Origin: Vibrio sp. 10N.286.49.B1
GTDB lineage: Bacteria; Pseudomonadota; Gammaproteobacteria; Enterobacterales; Vibrionaceae
DNA: 6,645 nucleotides
Assembly: GCF_002873335.1 (NCBI RefSeq)
Contig: NZ_MCUW01000039.1
Location: 1 to 6,645 of the forward strand
Reading direction: 5' to 3'
The notes under the pieces were generated by a model. It was not told the origin of the DNA. It did not search any database and saw only the letters and a program-made list of their open reading frames with translations. Every line of letters starts with the position of its first letter. Position 1 is the first letter of the stretch. Positions 1-6,645 of this stretch are shown here, in pieces. A program made the translations under genes and the position numbers.

Positions 1-9
1 TAACTGATC

Positions 10-36
10 GGCATTACCCCATGAAGGGGCCTTTTT
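10..36 (+). terminator. Weak hairpin plus T-run, possible terminator of a gene left of the window
   Basis: CCCC at 17-20 pairs with GGGG at 26-29 around the loop ATGAA. An outer GG (10-11) and CC (30-31) could add two pairs across a bulge. Five T follow at 32-36, so the U-tract lies on the plus strand, the right shape for a rightward transcript arriving from outside the window. Read on the minus strand, downstream of the fadA stop codon, the same hairpin has an A-run before it and no T-run after it, so it would be a poor intrinsic terminator for fadBA. The stem is only four certain pairs, hence the low confidence. Confidence 0.4.
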
Positions 37-50
37 AGTGATGGAACTGT

Positions 51-1241
<1,191 letters not shown>

Positions 1242-3410
1242 TTACAGTGAGTTGGTTTGTTGTTGACCATAAAATGACTGACCAGAGGCTGCCATTTCGA
1301 TCAGGGTACTTGGTACGTGATACATCGCACCCAGTGACTCATATTGTTTAGCCATCTCAACATAATTAGCGATGCCAATCGTATCAAGATAACGGAACAC
1401 CCCACCCCTGAAAGGAGGGAAGCCCAAACCATAAACGAGTGCCATATCAGCCTCTTGAGGTGAGGCAATGATATTTTGCTCTAAACACAGTACAACCTCA
1501 TTGATCATAGGGATCATCATGCGTTGAATAATGGTGTCATCATCAAAGGATTGAGTCGGTTGAGAAACGGATTCAAGTAGACCTGCCACCTCTTCACTTG
1601 GTTGTTTCTTCGGACGACCACGTTTATCGGTGGTGTAGGTGTAAAATCCCGAGCCGTTTTTCTGACCAAAGCGTTGTTGCTCAAAGAGAACGTCGATGGA
1701 ATCTCGCTTCTCTTTCGCCATGCGTTCAGGGAACCCTTCAGCCATAACAGCTTGTGCGTGATGAGCGGTATCAATACCGACAACATCAAGTAAGTAAGCT
1801 GGGCCCATTGGCCAACCAAACTTACGTTCCATGACTTTATCGATCTGAATAAAGTCCGCACCGTCTTGAACAAGCTGGCTAAAGCCGCCGAAATACGGAA
1901 ACAATACACGGTTGACAAAAAAACCAGGGCAGTCATTGACGACGATGGGAGATTTACCCATTTTGGCAGCGTAGGCAACCACACGATTAATCGTTTCTTC
2001 AGAGGTGTGCTCACCTCGAATGATCTCAACCAAAGGCATTCTGTGCACAGGGTTAAAGAAGTGCATACCGCAGAAATTTTCAGGACGCGATAGGGACTTC
2101 GCTAAGCCGTTAATTGGAATAGTAGAAGTGTTGGAAGCGATCACCGTGTTTTCTGAAACAAGTTTTTCGACCTCGGTTAACACCGCTGCTTTGATGTTTG
2201 GATTCTCAACGACGGCTTCAACAATAACGTCGGATTGCTCAATGCCAGCATAATGCAAGCTAGGGGTAATCGACGACAAGATGCCTGCCATTTTGAAACC
2301 GTCAAGACGGCCGCGTTGTAATCGCTTGTTGAGAAGTTTTGAAGCCTCTTCCATACCTAGATTGAGAGACGCTTGTGCGATGTCTTTCATCATGACAGGG
2401 ACGCCCTTTAGGGCCGATTGGTAGGCGATACCACCGCCCATAATACCAGCACCTAACACCGCGGCTCGCTGGGTTTCTTGACCAGACTTCGCCGCTTTTT
2501 TAGCGAGCCCTTTAATGTATTGGTCATTTAAGAATATACCCACAAGCGCATTTGACACATCAGAGCCCGCAAGCTTAACAAAATAGTCTGCTTCAATCTG
2601 AAGCGCTTCGGTACGATGGCAACGAGCGGCTTTTTCTATGGTTTTGACGGCGGTGATAGGCGCAGGGTAGTGCGGGCCTGCTTTTTGCGCAACCAAGCCT
2701 TTAGCCATGGTAAAGCTCATCATTGACTCAAGCTTACTGAGCGTAAGGGGAGATAATTTTTGTTGGCGACGCGCTTTCCAGTCAATTTGTTCATTGATTG
2801 CAAGCTCTATTGTGTTGATGGCTGAATCATAGAGTGACTCTGTGTCAACAATTGCGTCAAGTAGGCCAAGCTTCAAGGCTTCAGGTGCTCGGCAGGCTTT
2901 ACCTTGCGTGATAATTTCCATAGCACTGTCTGCACCGATGATTCTAGGCAACCTAACAGTGCCACCAAATCCAGGCATGATGCCAAGTTTCGTTTCTGGT
3001 AGGCCGATGCTGGTGGTCTTATCGCCTATCCTAAAATCAGTGGCAAGTACGCATTCACAGCCACCACCTAACGCATGACCCTTGAGGGCAGAGAGCGTCG
3101 GGACGGGTAAATCTTCGAGTTTGTTGAAAATATTATTAGCGAATTGCAGCCATTCGGTTAGCTCTTGTTTTGGTTTGGCAAACAAACCTAAAAACTCGGT
3201 AATGTCGGCACCAACAATAAAAGCGTTCTTGTCGGTGGTGAGCACTAAGCCTCTTAAACCGTCCCATTGCACGATAGAATCCAATGCTTTATCAAGCGAT
3301 TCTAATGTGGAGAGATCAAGCTTATTGACTGAATCTTTTGCACTAAAGCACAGCTCAGCAATGCCGTCGCGTACTTCCTTTACCTGTAGGGTGTCAGATT
3401 GGTAAATCAT
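1242..3410 (-). CDS. fadB: Fatty-acid oxidation complex alpha subunit (enoyl-CoA hydratase / 3-hydroxyacyl-CoA dehydrogenase)
   Basis: FadB hydrates trans-2-enoyl-CoA and then oxidises the resulting 3-hydroxyacyl-CoA with NAD+; the family also carries enoyl-CoA isomerase and 3-hydroxybutyryl-CoA epimerase activity. The N-terminal crotonase domain (about residues 1-190) has the oxyanion segment GHALGGGCE and both catalytic glutamates, Glu119 and Glu139. The dehydrogenase part starts near 313 with the Rossmann motif GAGIMG (320-325) and has catalytic His450 in GMHFFNP. The C-terminal dehydrogenase repeats run to residue 722, against 729 in E. coli. The reading frame stays open to an ATG at 3437, but the start at 3410 is preferred: GGAG lies seven bases before it, the protein then begins MIYQSDTL like E. 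coli MLYKGDTL, and all three catalytic residues take their E. coli numbers. It is the first gene of fadBA, and a FadR operator lies 54 bases upstream of this start. Confidence 0.97.
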   Translation of the reverse strand: MIYQSDTLQVKEVRDGIAELCFSAKDSVNKLDLSTLESLDKALDSIVQWDGLRGLVLTTDKNAFIVGADITEFLGLFAKPKQELTEWLQFANNIFNKLEDLPVPTLSALKGHALGGGCECVLATDFRIGDKTTSIGLPETKLGIMPGFGGTVRLPRIIGADSAMEIITQGKACRAPEALKLGLLDAIVDTESLYDSAINTIELAINEQIDWKARRQQKLSPLTLSKLESMMSFTMAKGLVAQKAGPHYPAPITAVKTIEKAARCHRTEALQIEADYFVKLAGSDVSNALVGIFLNDQYIKGLAKKAAKSGQETQRAAVLGAGIMGGGIAYQSALKGVPVMMKDIAQASLNLGMEEASKLLNKRLQRGRLDGFKMAGILSSITPSLHYAGIEQSDVIVEAVVENPNIKAAVLTEVEKLVSENTVIASNTSTIPINGLAKSLSRPENFCGMHFFNPVHRMPLVEIIRGEHTSEETINRVVAYAAKMGKSPIVVNDCPGFFVNRVLFPYFGGFSQLVQDGADFIQIDKVMERKFGWPMGPAYLLDVVGIDTAHHAQAVMAEGFPERMAKEKRDSIDVLFEQQRFGQKNGSGFYTYTTDKRGRPKKQPSEEVAGLLESVSQPTQSFDDDTIIQRMMIPMINEVVLCLEQNIIASPQEADMALVYGLGFPPFRGGVFRYLDTIGIANYVEMAKQYESLGAMYHVPSTLIEMAASGQSFYGQQQTNSL

Positions 3411-3417
3411 TGTCGTT

Positions 3418-3421
3418 CTCC
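3418..3421 (-). promoter_or_regulatory. Ribosome binding site that fixes the fadB start
   Basis: On the minus strand GGAG sits seven bases before the ATG at 3410. This decides between that start and the in-frame ATG at 3437, which would add nine residues that are absent from E. coli FadB. Confidence 0.75.
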
Positions 3422-3464
3422 GTGACAGACAATCCATGATTGAGTGAAGCGGTTATTATTATGG

Positions 3465-3481
3465 ATCTGGTTAGACCAGTA
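3465..3481 (-). promoter_or_regulatory. FadR operator of the fadBA operon
   Basis: The plus strand reads ATCTGGTTAGACCAGTA, with a perfect inverted repeat CTGGT-TAG-ACCAG at 3467-3479. From memory the E. coli fadBA operator is ATCTGGTACGACCAGAT, which matches in 13 of 17 positions, including both half-sites. FadR is a GntR-family repressor that leaves the DNA when it binds long-chain acyl-CoA. The site lies 54 bases upstream of the fadB start, where it would block initiation or early elongation of fadBA. The fadR gene is not in the window. Confidence 0.88.
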
Positions 3482-3505
3482 AACTCAGTGTGAACGTGTA
3501 TTGAA
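3478..3505 (-). promoter_or_regulatory. Candidate fadBA promoter (uncertain)
   Basis: On the minus strand TTCAAT (3505-3500) and TTTACT (3483-3478) are separated by 16 bases and could be the -35 and -10 elements. The -10 would then overlap the FadR operator, as expected for direct repression. Both hexamers are poor matches. An alternative is TTGAAA (3515-3510) as the -35 with the weak CACACT (3492-3487) 17 bases on, which would put FadR just downstream of the start, as in E. coli. The sequence alone does not choose between them. Confidence 0.35.
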
Positions 3506-3518
3506 TAAATTTCAATAC
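3498..3518. repeat. Perfect 8-bp inverted repeat, possible operator in the fadB upstream region
   Basis: GTATTGAA at 3498-3505 is repeated inverted as TTCAATAC at 3511-3518 with the five-base spacer TAAAT. The 21-bp element lies 16 bp beyond the FadR operator, where the fadBA promoter elements should be. As an RNA hairpin it would be weak and has no T-run after it, so a protein-binding site is more likely than a terminator. I do not recognise the regulator. Confidence 0.5.
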
Positions 3519-3523
3519 ATTTT

Positions 3524-3539
3524 TTAAACAACTGTTTAA
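3524..3539. repeat. Perfect 7-bp inverted repeat resembling a PsrA-type operator
   Basis: TTAAACA at 3524-3530 and TGTTTAA at 3533-3539 are exact inverted copies separated by AC. The core reads AAAC-N4-GTTT, which agrees with the central part of the published PsrA motif (G/C)AAAC-N2-4-GTTT(G/C), but the flanking G/C positions are T and A here. PsrA is a TetR-family repressor of beta-oxidation genes in several gammaproteobacteria. Position supports a role at fadBA; the identity of the regulator is inference. Confidence 0.45.
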
Positions 3540-3583
3540 CATTATGAGCGATGTCTGTTCTCTGGGTCAATTGAAAGCGAGCG

Positions 3584-3592
3584 TGATAGAAT
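3584..3592 (+). promoter_or_regulatory. Extended -10 promoter for yigZ-trkH-hemG
   Basis: TGATAGAAT combines the TG extension with TAGAAT, five of six matches to the -10 consensus. No good -35 lies 16-18 bases upstream (around GGGTCA), which is typical of extended -10 promoters. Transcription would begin near 3599 and give a leader of about 26 bases before the yigZ ATG. It is the only convincing promoter I see for the three rightward genes. Confidence 0.55.
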
Positions 3593-3624
3593 ACCCCTTT
3601 TAGGCGACACGGCTTTAAAAACTA

Positions 3625-4248
3625 ATGAACTCAAGCGCATACCTCATTCCAGAACAGTCGGTGATTTTTGAAGAAGAAATTAAAAAGAGTCTCTTCATCA
3701 CACAAATAAGCCACACGCCGAGTATTGAAGAAGCGAAGGCGTTCGTTAATAAAATCAAAATGGAACATAGCAGTGCTCGTCACAATTGCTGGGGATTTGT
3801 CGCAGGCCGGCCCGAAAACTCTATGATGTGGGGGTTTAGTGATGATGGTGAGCCATCAGGCACCGCTGGTAAACCGATCCTTGCTCAATTGAGTGGTTCG
3901 GGAGTAGGAGAGCTGACAGCGGTTGTCACCCGTTATTCTGGTGGTATTAAGCTTGGTACCGGTGGATTAGTGAAAGCGTATGGGGGAGGCGTTCAACAAG
4001 CATTAAAGCTAATTCAAACAATAGAAAAAAAAATAACCACTCGTCTTAGAGTGGAGTTAGACTATGGATTCATGGCGATTGCACAATCTGAGCTAGGGAA
4101 GTTCGGTGCAATAGAGGTTGAGTCTGAATACAGTGATAAAGTCGTATTGATTGTGGAAGTTGAGGTGAATCAAGTTGACGCACTCACGCTTAGCATTATT
4201 AATAAGAGTGGAGCCAAGGCAATGGTCTCTTCATTTCAAAACAACTAG
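3625..4248 (+). CDS. yigZ: IMPACT/YigZ family protein (UPF0029 with C-terminal DUF1949)
   Basis: This cytoplasmic protein family is related to eukaryotic IMPACT/YIH1, a translation regulator acting through GCN1. The bacterial role is not settled, so no function is assigned. The 207 residues match E. coli YigZ (about 204) throughout. Visible landmarks are EIKKSLFI (18-25), ARHNCW (51-56), the signature DDGEPSGTAGKP (73-84) and the glycine-rich RYSGGIKLGTGG (103-114) followed by VKAYGGG. The C-terminal part, from about 138, fits the ferredoxin-like DUF1949 domain. The start is forced: an in-frame TAA lies at 3616-3618, and the next methionine is residue 46, past conserved sequence. There is no recognisable Shine-Dalgarno sequence before it. 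It is the first gene of a rightward group, followed 34 bases later by trkH. Confidence 0.93.
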   Translation: MNSSAYLIPEQSVIFEEEIKKSLFITQISHTPSIEEAKAFVNKIKMEHSSARHNCWGFVAGRPENSMMWGFSDDGEPSGTAGKPILAQLSGSGVGELTAVVTRYSGGIKLGTGGLVKAYGGGVQQALKLIQTIEKKITTRLRVELDYGFMAIAQSELGKFGAIEVESEYSDKVVLIVEVEVNQVDALTLSIINKSGAKAMVSSFQNN

Positions 4249-4257
4249 GAAGTAATA

Positions 4258-4270
4258 GAAGCTTTGCTTC
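4258..4270 (+). repeat. Small hairpin in the yigZ-trkH gap
   Basis: GAAGC (4258-4262) pairs with GCTTC (4266-4270) around TTT. No T-run follows, so it is not an intrinsic terminator. It lies between the only AGGA-like sequence (4247-4250, overlapping the yigZ stop) and the trkH start at 4283. Confidence 0.4.
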
Positions 4271-4282
4271 ATTCAATACACT

Positions 4283-5740
4283 ATGCAATTTCGATCCATT
4301 CTCCGTATCGTAGGGCTATTACTGGCACTTTTTAGTGTTTCTATGCTTGCGCCTGCGTTAGTCGCACTCATTTATCGAGACGGTGCGGGTGTTCCCTTCG
4401 TCACTACCTTTTTTGTCCTGCTTCTCTGCGGTGCTTTTTTGTGGTTGCCAAACCGTAGGCATAAGCATGAACTAAAAGCTCGTGATGGCTTTTTGATTGT
4501 CGTGCTATTTTGGACCGTAATTGGTAGTGCTGGTGCATTGCCATTCCTTATTTCTGATTATCCTAACGTTTCTATAACAGACGCTTTCTTCGAGTCTTTC
4601 TCAGCGCTTACTACGACAGGCGCAACGGTCATTGTTGGTTTGGATGAGTTACCCAAGGCGATTCTATTTTATCGCCAGCTCTTACAATGGTTTGGTGGTA
4701 TGGGGATCATTGTACTAGCGGTGGCTATCTTGCCAGTACTTGGTATCGGTGGCATGCAATTGTATCGAGCTGAGATACCAGGGCCAGTAAAAGACAGCAA
4801 AATGACGCCACGCATTGCCGAAACTGCTAAAGCGCTTTGGTATATCTACTTGAGTCTAACCATTGCTTGTGCCGCCGCTTTTTGGGTGGCAGGGATGACC
4901 CCTTTTGATGCGATTGCTCATAGCTTCTCAACGATCGCTATTGGCGGTTTCTCTACGCATGATGCCAGTATGGGCTATTTCGATAGCCATGCTATTAATA
5001 TGATAACCGTTGTGTTTTTGTTGATCTCGGCATGTAACTATTCATTGCACTTTGCCGCCTTTGCGTCAGGAGGGGTGCATCCTAAGTATTATTGGAAAGA
5101 CCCTGAATTTAGAGCCTTTCTATTTATACAGTTTGTGTTGTTTCTGGTTTGTTTCCTTATCTTACTTGAACATCATTCCTATCGGTCATTCTATGATGCG
5201 TTTGACCAAGCCTTGTTTCAATCTGTCTCTATATCTACGACCGCTGGTTTTACAACAACCGGTTTTTCTGAGTGGCCGCTTTTCTTGCCTGTGTTACTTT
5301 TATTCTCTTCTTTTATAGGAGGGTGCGCAGGGTCAACAGGGGGCGGGATGAAGGTTATCCGAATTTTGTTGTTGACGTTACAAGGTGCGCGCGAGATGAA
5401 GCGTTTGGTGCACCCAAGGGCTGTGTACACGATTAAAGTCGGCGGCAGCGCACTATCACAACGTGTCGTTGATGCGGTGTGGGGATTCTTTTCTGCCTAC
5501 GCATTAGTGTTTGTTGTCTGTATGTTGGCTCTGATTGCAACGGGAATGGATGAATTAAGCGCTTTTTCAGCGGTAGCCGCGACACTAAATAACCTAGGCC
5601 CAGGCTTGGGTGAGGTGGCGGTACATTTCGGAGACGTCAATGACAGTGCCAAATGGGTATTGATTGTCTCAATGCTGTTTGGGCGATTGGAAATCTTCAC
5701 ATTACTTATATTACTGACGCCGGCATTTTGGCGTAGCTAA
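4283..5740 (+). CDS. trkH: Trk potassium uptake system, channel subunit TrkH
   Basis: TrkH is the inner-membrane pore of the Trk potassium transporter. It works as a dimer gated by the cytoplasmic nucleotide-binding TrkA ring, whose gene is not in the window. The 485 residues have the expected fourfold channel-like repeat. Filter-loop segments are visible as TTTGATV (110-116), IAIGGFSTHD (218-227), TTAGFTTTGF (319-328) and NNLGPGLGE (436-444). The gating loop GGCAGSTGGGMK is at 346-357, and the conserved arginine in MLFGRLE is residue 468, the number used for the structurally solved V. parahaemolyticus TrkH. Hydrophobic helices fill most of the rest, beginning at residues 7-30. The start matches the E. 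coli N-terminus (MHFRAITRIVG) although no Shine-Dalgarno is close to it. It follows yigZ by 34 bases and precedes hemG by 8. TrkG is the alternative paralogue, but the neighbours favour TrkH. Confidence 0.96.
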   Translation: MQFRSILRIVGLLLALFSVSMLAPALVALIYRDGAGVPFVTTFFVLLLCGAFLWLPNRRHKHELKARDGFLIVVLFWTVIGSAGALPFLISDYPNVSITDAFFESFSALTTTGATVIVGLDELPKAILFYRQLLQWFGGMGIIVLAVAILPVLGIGGMQLYRAEIPGPVKDSKMTPRIAETAKALWYIYLSLTIACAAAFWVAGMTPFDAIAHSFSTIAIGGFSTHDASMGYFDSHAINMITVVFLLISACNYSLHFAAFASGGVHPKYYWKDPEFRAFLFIQFVLFLVCFLILLEHHSYRSFYDAFDQALFQSVSISTTAGFTTTGFSEWPLFLPVLLLFSSFIGGCAGSTGGGMKVIRILLLTLQGAREMKRLVHPRAVYTIKVGGSALSQRVVDAVWGFFSAYALVFVVCMLALIATGMDELSAFSAVAATLNNLGPGLGEVAVHFGDVNDSAKWVLIVSMLFGRLEIFTLLILLTPAFWRS

Positions 5741-5748
5741 GGATTTTT

Positions 5749-6276
5749 ATGGCCAAGGTACTTTATCTTTACTCTTCGAGAGAAGGGCAAACAAAAAAGA
5801 TTATAGAGCGCATAGCAAATGAACAGGGTGACAGTGAAGCAGAGTTCGTCGATTTGAATACAGTCGGCGACATCGATTTACAAAACTATGAACGAGTGTT
5901 AATCGGGGCTTCGATACGGTATGGGCATCTCAACAAAAAGCTATACCAATTTATTAATCGAAACCTTAAGCAATTAGAAGAGAGTCGAGTTGCTTTCTTT
6001 TGCGTAAACCTAACCGCAAGAAAAGAAGACCAAGGCAAGGACACGCCAGAAGGCAGCGCTTATATAAAGACATTTTTGAAGAAGTCGCCATGGCAACCCT
6101 CTTTAATCGGTGTATTTGCAGGCGCCCTCTATTATCCGAGATACAATCCGTTCGATCGATTCATGATTAAGCTAATAATGAAGATGACTGGGGGAGAAAC
6201 CGATACGACAAAAGAGGTTGAATATACAAATTGGGATAAAGTCACCTTGTTTGCTAGTAAGTTTCAAGAAATGTAG
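5749..6276 (+). CDS. hemG: Menaquinone-dependent protoporphyrinogen IX oxidase (flavodoxin-like HemG)
   Basis: HemG oxidises protoporphyrinogen IX to protoporphyrin IX, the penultimate step of haem synthesis, passing electrons through FMN to the quinone pool at the inner membrane. The 175 residues (181 in E. coli) form one flavodoxin-like domain. The FMN phosphate loop is SSREGQT (9-15), and GASIRYGH (53-60) is a second conserved segment. FAGALYYPRY (123-132) leads into the HemG-specific insertion with the amphipathic RFMIKLIMKM (137-146) and GGETDT (148-153); this insertion separates HemG from ordinary flavodoxins. The ribosome site TAAGGA (5738-5743) overlaps the trkH stop codon and lies five bases before the ATG, so translation is probably coupled to trkH. 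The last few residues of E. coli HemG are missing, which is normal variation. The next transcription unit is an rRNA operon, and no strong terminator separates them. Confidence 0.95.
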   Translation: MAKVLYLYSSREGQTKKIIERIANEQGDSEAEFVDLNTVGDIDLQNYERVLIGASIRYGHLNKKLYQFINRNLKQLEESRVAFFCVNLTARKEDQGKDTPEGSAYIKTFLKKSPWQPSLIGVFAGALYYPRYNPFDRFMIKLIMKMTGGETDTTKEVEYTNWDKVTLFASKFQEM

Positions 6277-6327
6277 TGAGAAAACGTCTACTTTTACATC
6301 GAATTGTATCGTTTTTGACCGAACGGT

Positions 6328-6394
6328 AATAAATAATAAAAAAGGCGAAAAAAAGGGTTGCCAATGTGACTCGGATCTCTATAATGCGACCCCA
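6328..6394 (+). promoter_or_regulatory. rrn P1: rRNA operon promoter P1 with UP element
   Basis: TTGCCA (6358-6363) and TATAAT (6380-6385) are separated by 16 bases, the spacing of E. coli rrn P1 promoters. The following GCGACCCCACTG closely resembles the E. coli rrnB discriminator GCGCCACCACTG and places the start at A6394. The GC-rich discriminator is the feature that makes rRNA promoters sensitive to ppGpp and initiating nucleotide levels. Upstream, 6328-6357 is rich in A/T with A-runs at 6338-6343 and 6348-6354, which fits an UP element bound by the RNA polymerase alpha subunit. The gene it drives begins beyond the window. Confidence 0.93.
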
Positions 6395-6458
6395 CTGAGA
6401 CGGGAAAGGTTGTTAGAAACCAAGAACGAATCAGCAAGGTTATTCAGCTCAATGAGCT

Positions 6459-6518
6459 AAGCAAAATTAGTTTTAAAAAGTGTTTGACACTGAAACTTAA
6501 CTCGCTAAAATAGCCGTC
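6459..6518 (+). promoter_or_regulatory. rrn P2: rRNA operon promoter P2
   Basis: A perfect -35 TTGACA (6484-6489) and TAAAAT (6506-6511, five of six consensus) are separated by 16 bases. An A/T-rich stretch at 6461-6480 precedes it and could be an UP element. The start is predicted near 6518, about 125 bases after the P1 start, close to the P1-P2 spacing of E. coli. P2 is the weaker, steadier promoter of the tandem pair in that species. Confidence 0.88.
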
Positions 6519-6519
6519 C

Positions 6520-6540
6520 GTTTCGAGTAAAGCTCGAAAC
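6520..6540 (+). promoter_or_regulatory. boxB-like hairpin of the rRNA antitermination leader
   Basis: GTTTCGAG (6520-6527) pairs perfectly with CTCGAAAC (6533-6540) around TAAAG. It lies immediately after the P2 start and two bases before boxA. The E. coli rrnB leader has a different stem-loop, boxB, at the same place, so the arrangement is kept while the sequence is not. No T-run follows, so it is not a terminator. Confidence 0.75.
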
Positions 6541-6542
6541 AA

Positions 6543-6553
6543 GCTCTTTAACA
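6543..6553 (+). promoter_or_regulatory. boxA antitermination signal
   Basis: GCTCTTTAACA is identical to the E. coli rrn leader boxA. In RNA it is bound by NusB-NusE (S10), which assembles the antitermination complex that lets polymerase read the untranslated rRNA genes past Rho. It follows the boxB-like hairpin directly. Confidence 0.92.
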
Positions 6554-6645
6554 ATATAGACCTATATCAATCTGTGTGGACACTTGTTGATGATAATCAT
6601 TACGTTTGCTTCTGCTGCAAAGTGGAAACGAACACTTCTTCGGAA

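Larger units (their letters stand above)
6394..6645 (+). other. 5' leader of a ribosomal RNA operon (16S precursor), cut by the window end
   Basis: This is transcribed spacer, not mature rRNA. After boxA the sequence AATCTGTGTGGACACTTG (6569-6586) is nearly the same as the E. coli leader AATCTGTGTGGGCACTCG, which identifies the operon. The conserved 16S start AGAGTTTGATC does not appear; by comparison with E. coli, 16S should begin several tens of bases past the window. Small hairpins in the leader are AGCTC-AAT-GAGCT (6446-6458), just before the P2 upstream region, and AAGTG/CACTT (6620-6624 with 6633-6637). There is no protein-coding gene between 6277 and 6645. Confidence 0.9.

Noticed and set aside
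1517..2029. Open frame of 170 codons on the minus strand inside fadB
   Set aside because: It lies in another frame of an intact, strongly conserved gene, and its translation shows no recognisable domain.
3411..3437. Longer FadB starting at the ATG at 3437
   Set aside because: The extra nine residues (MDCLSRRTT) have no counterpart in E. coli FadB, while the ATG at 3410 has a well-placed GGAG and restores family numbering of the catalytic residues.
3489..3504. Possible CRP site starting with TGTGA in the fadB upstream region
   Set aside because: The second half-site reads ATTGA, matching TCACA in only one position.
3571..3592. TTGAAA as the -35 partner of the yigZ -10
   Set aside because: Only 10 bases separate it from TAGAAT, too few for a sigma-70 promoter; the TG extension explains the promoter better.
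6218..6460. Open frame of 80 codons spanning the hemG end and the rRNA promoter
   Set aside because: It overlaps hemG out of frame and then runs through the UP element, P1 -35 and -10, so it is a chance frame.
6590..6600. ATGATAATCAT, resembling part of a Fur box
   Set aside because: It is only 11 bp of a 19-bp motif and lies inside the transcribed rRNA leader, well downstream of both promoters.

Overview
The window looks like chromosomal DNA from a marine or aquatic gammaproteobacterium, most likely a Vibrio or close relative. The reasons are gene content and order, a moderate GC content, an rRNA leader almost identical in design to that of Escherichia coli, and a 485-residue TrkH whose landmark residues fall at the numbers I recall for the Vibrio parahaemolyticus protein. 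The species is not determined.

Layout: positions 1-50 hold a small hairpin followed by a T-run, beyond the end of fadA. The minus strand from 51 to 3410 carries the fatty-acid beta-oxidation operon fadB-fadA. Positions 3411-3624 are a divergent regulatory region with a clear FadR operator, two further perfect palindromes of unknown use, and a likely extended -10 promoter for the rightward genes. The plus strand from 3625 to 6276 carries yigZ (IMPACT-family protein), trkH (potassium uptake channel subunit) and hemG (protoporphyrinogen oxidase), closely spaced and probably co-transcribed. Positions 6277-6645 hold no gene. They form the control region of a ribosomal RNA operon: UP element, P1, P2, a boxB-like hairpin and boxA. 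The window ends inside the 16S leader, before the mature 16S rRNA.

How it fits together: FadB and FadA form the aerobic fatty-acid oxidation complex. FadB does hydration and oxidation of the acyl-CoA chain and FadA does the thiolytic cleavage. The operon should be repressed by FadR until long-chain acyl-CoA accumulates. TrkH imports potassium with a TrkA partner that is not in the window. HemG makes protoporphyrin IX for haem using the quinone pool. The order fad - yigZ - trkH - hemG - rrn is the ancestral gammaproteobacterial arrangement also known in E. coli, where pepQ lies between fadB and yigZ; here pepQ is absent.

I see no mobile element, CRISPR array, toxin, defence gene or broken gene. 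All five proteins are full length with intact catalytic residues. This is core genome, and I do not find an undescribed system in it. The least explained DNA is the pair of palindromes in the fadB upstream region.
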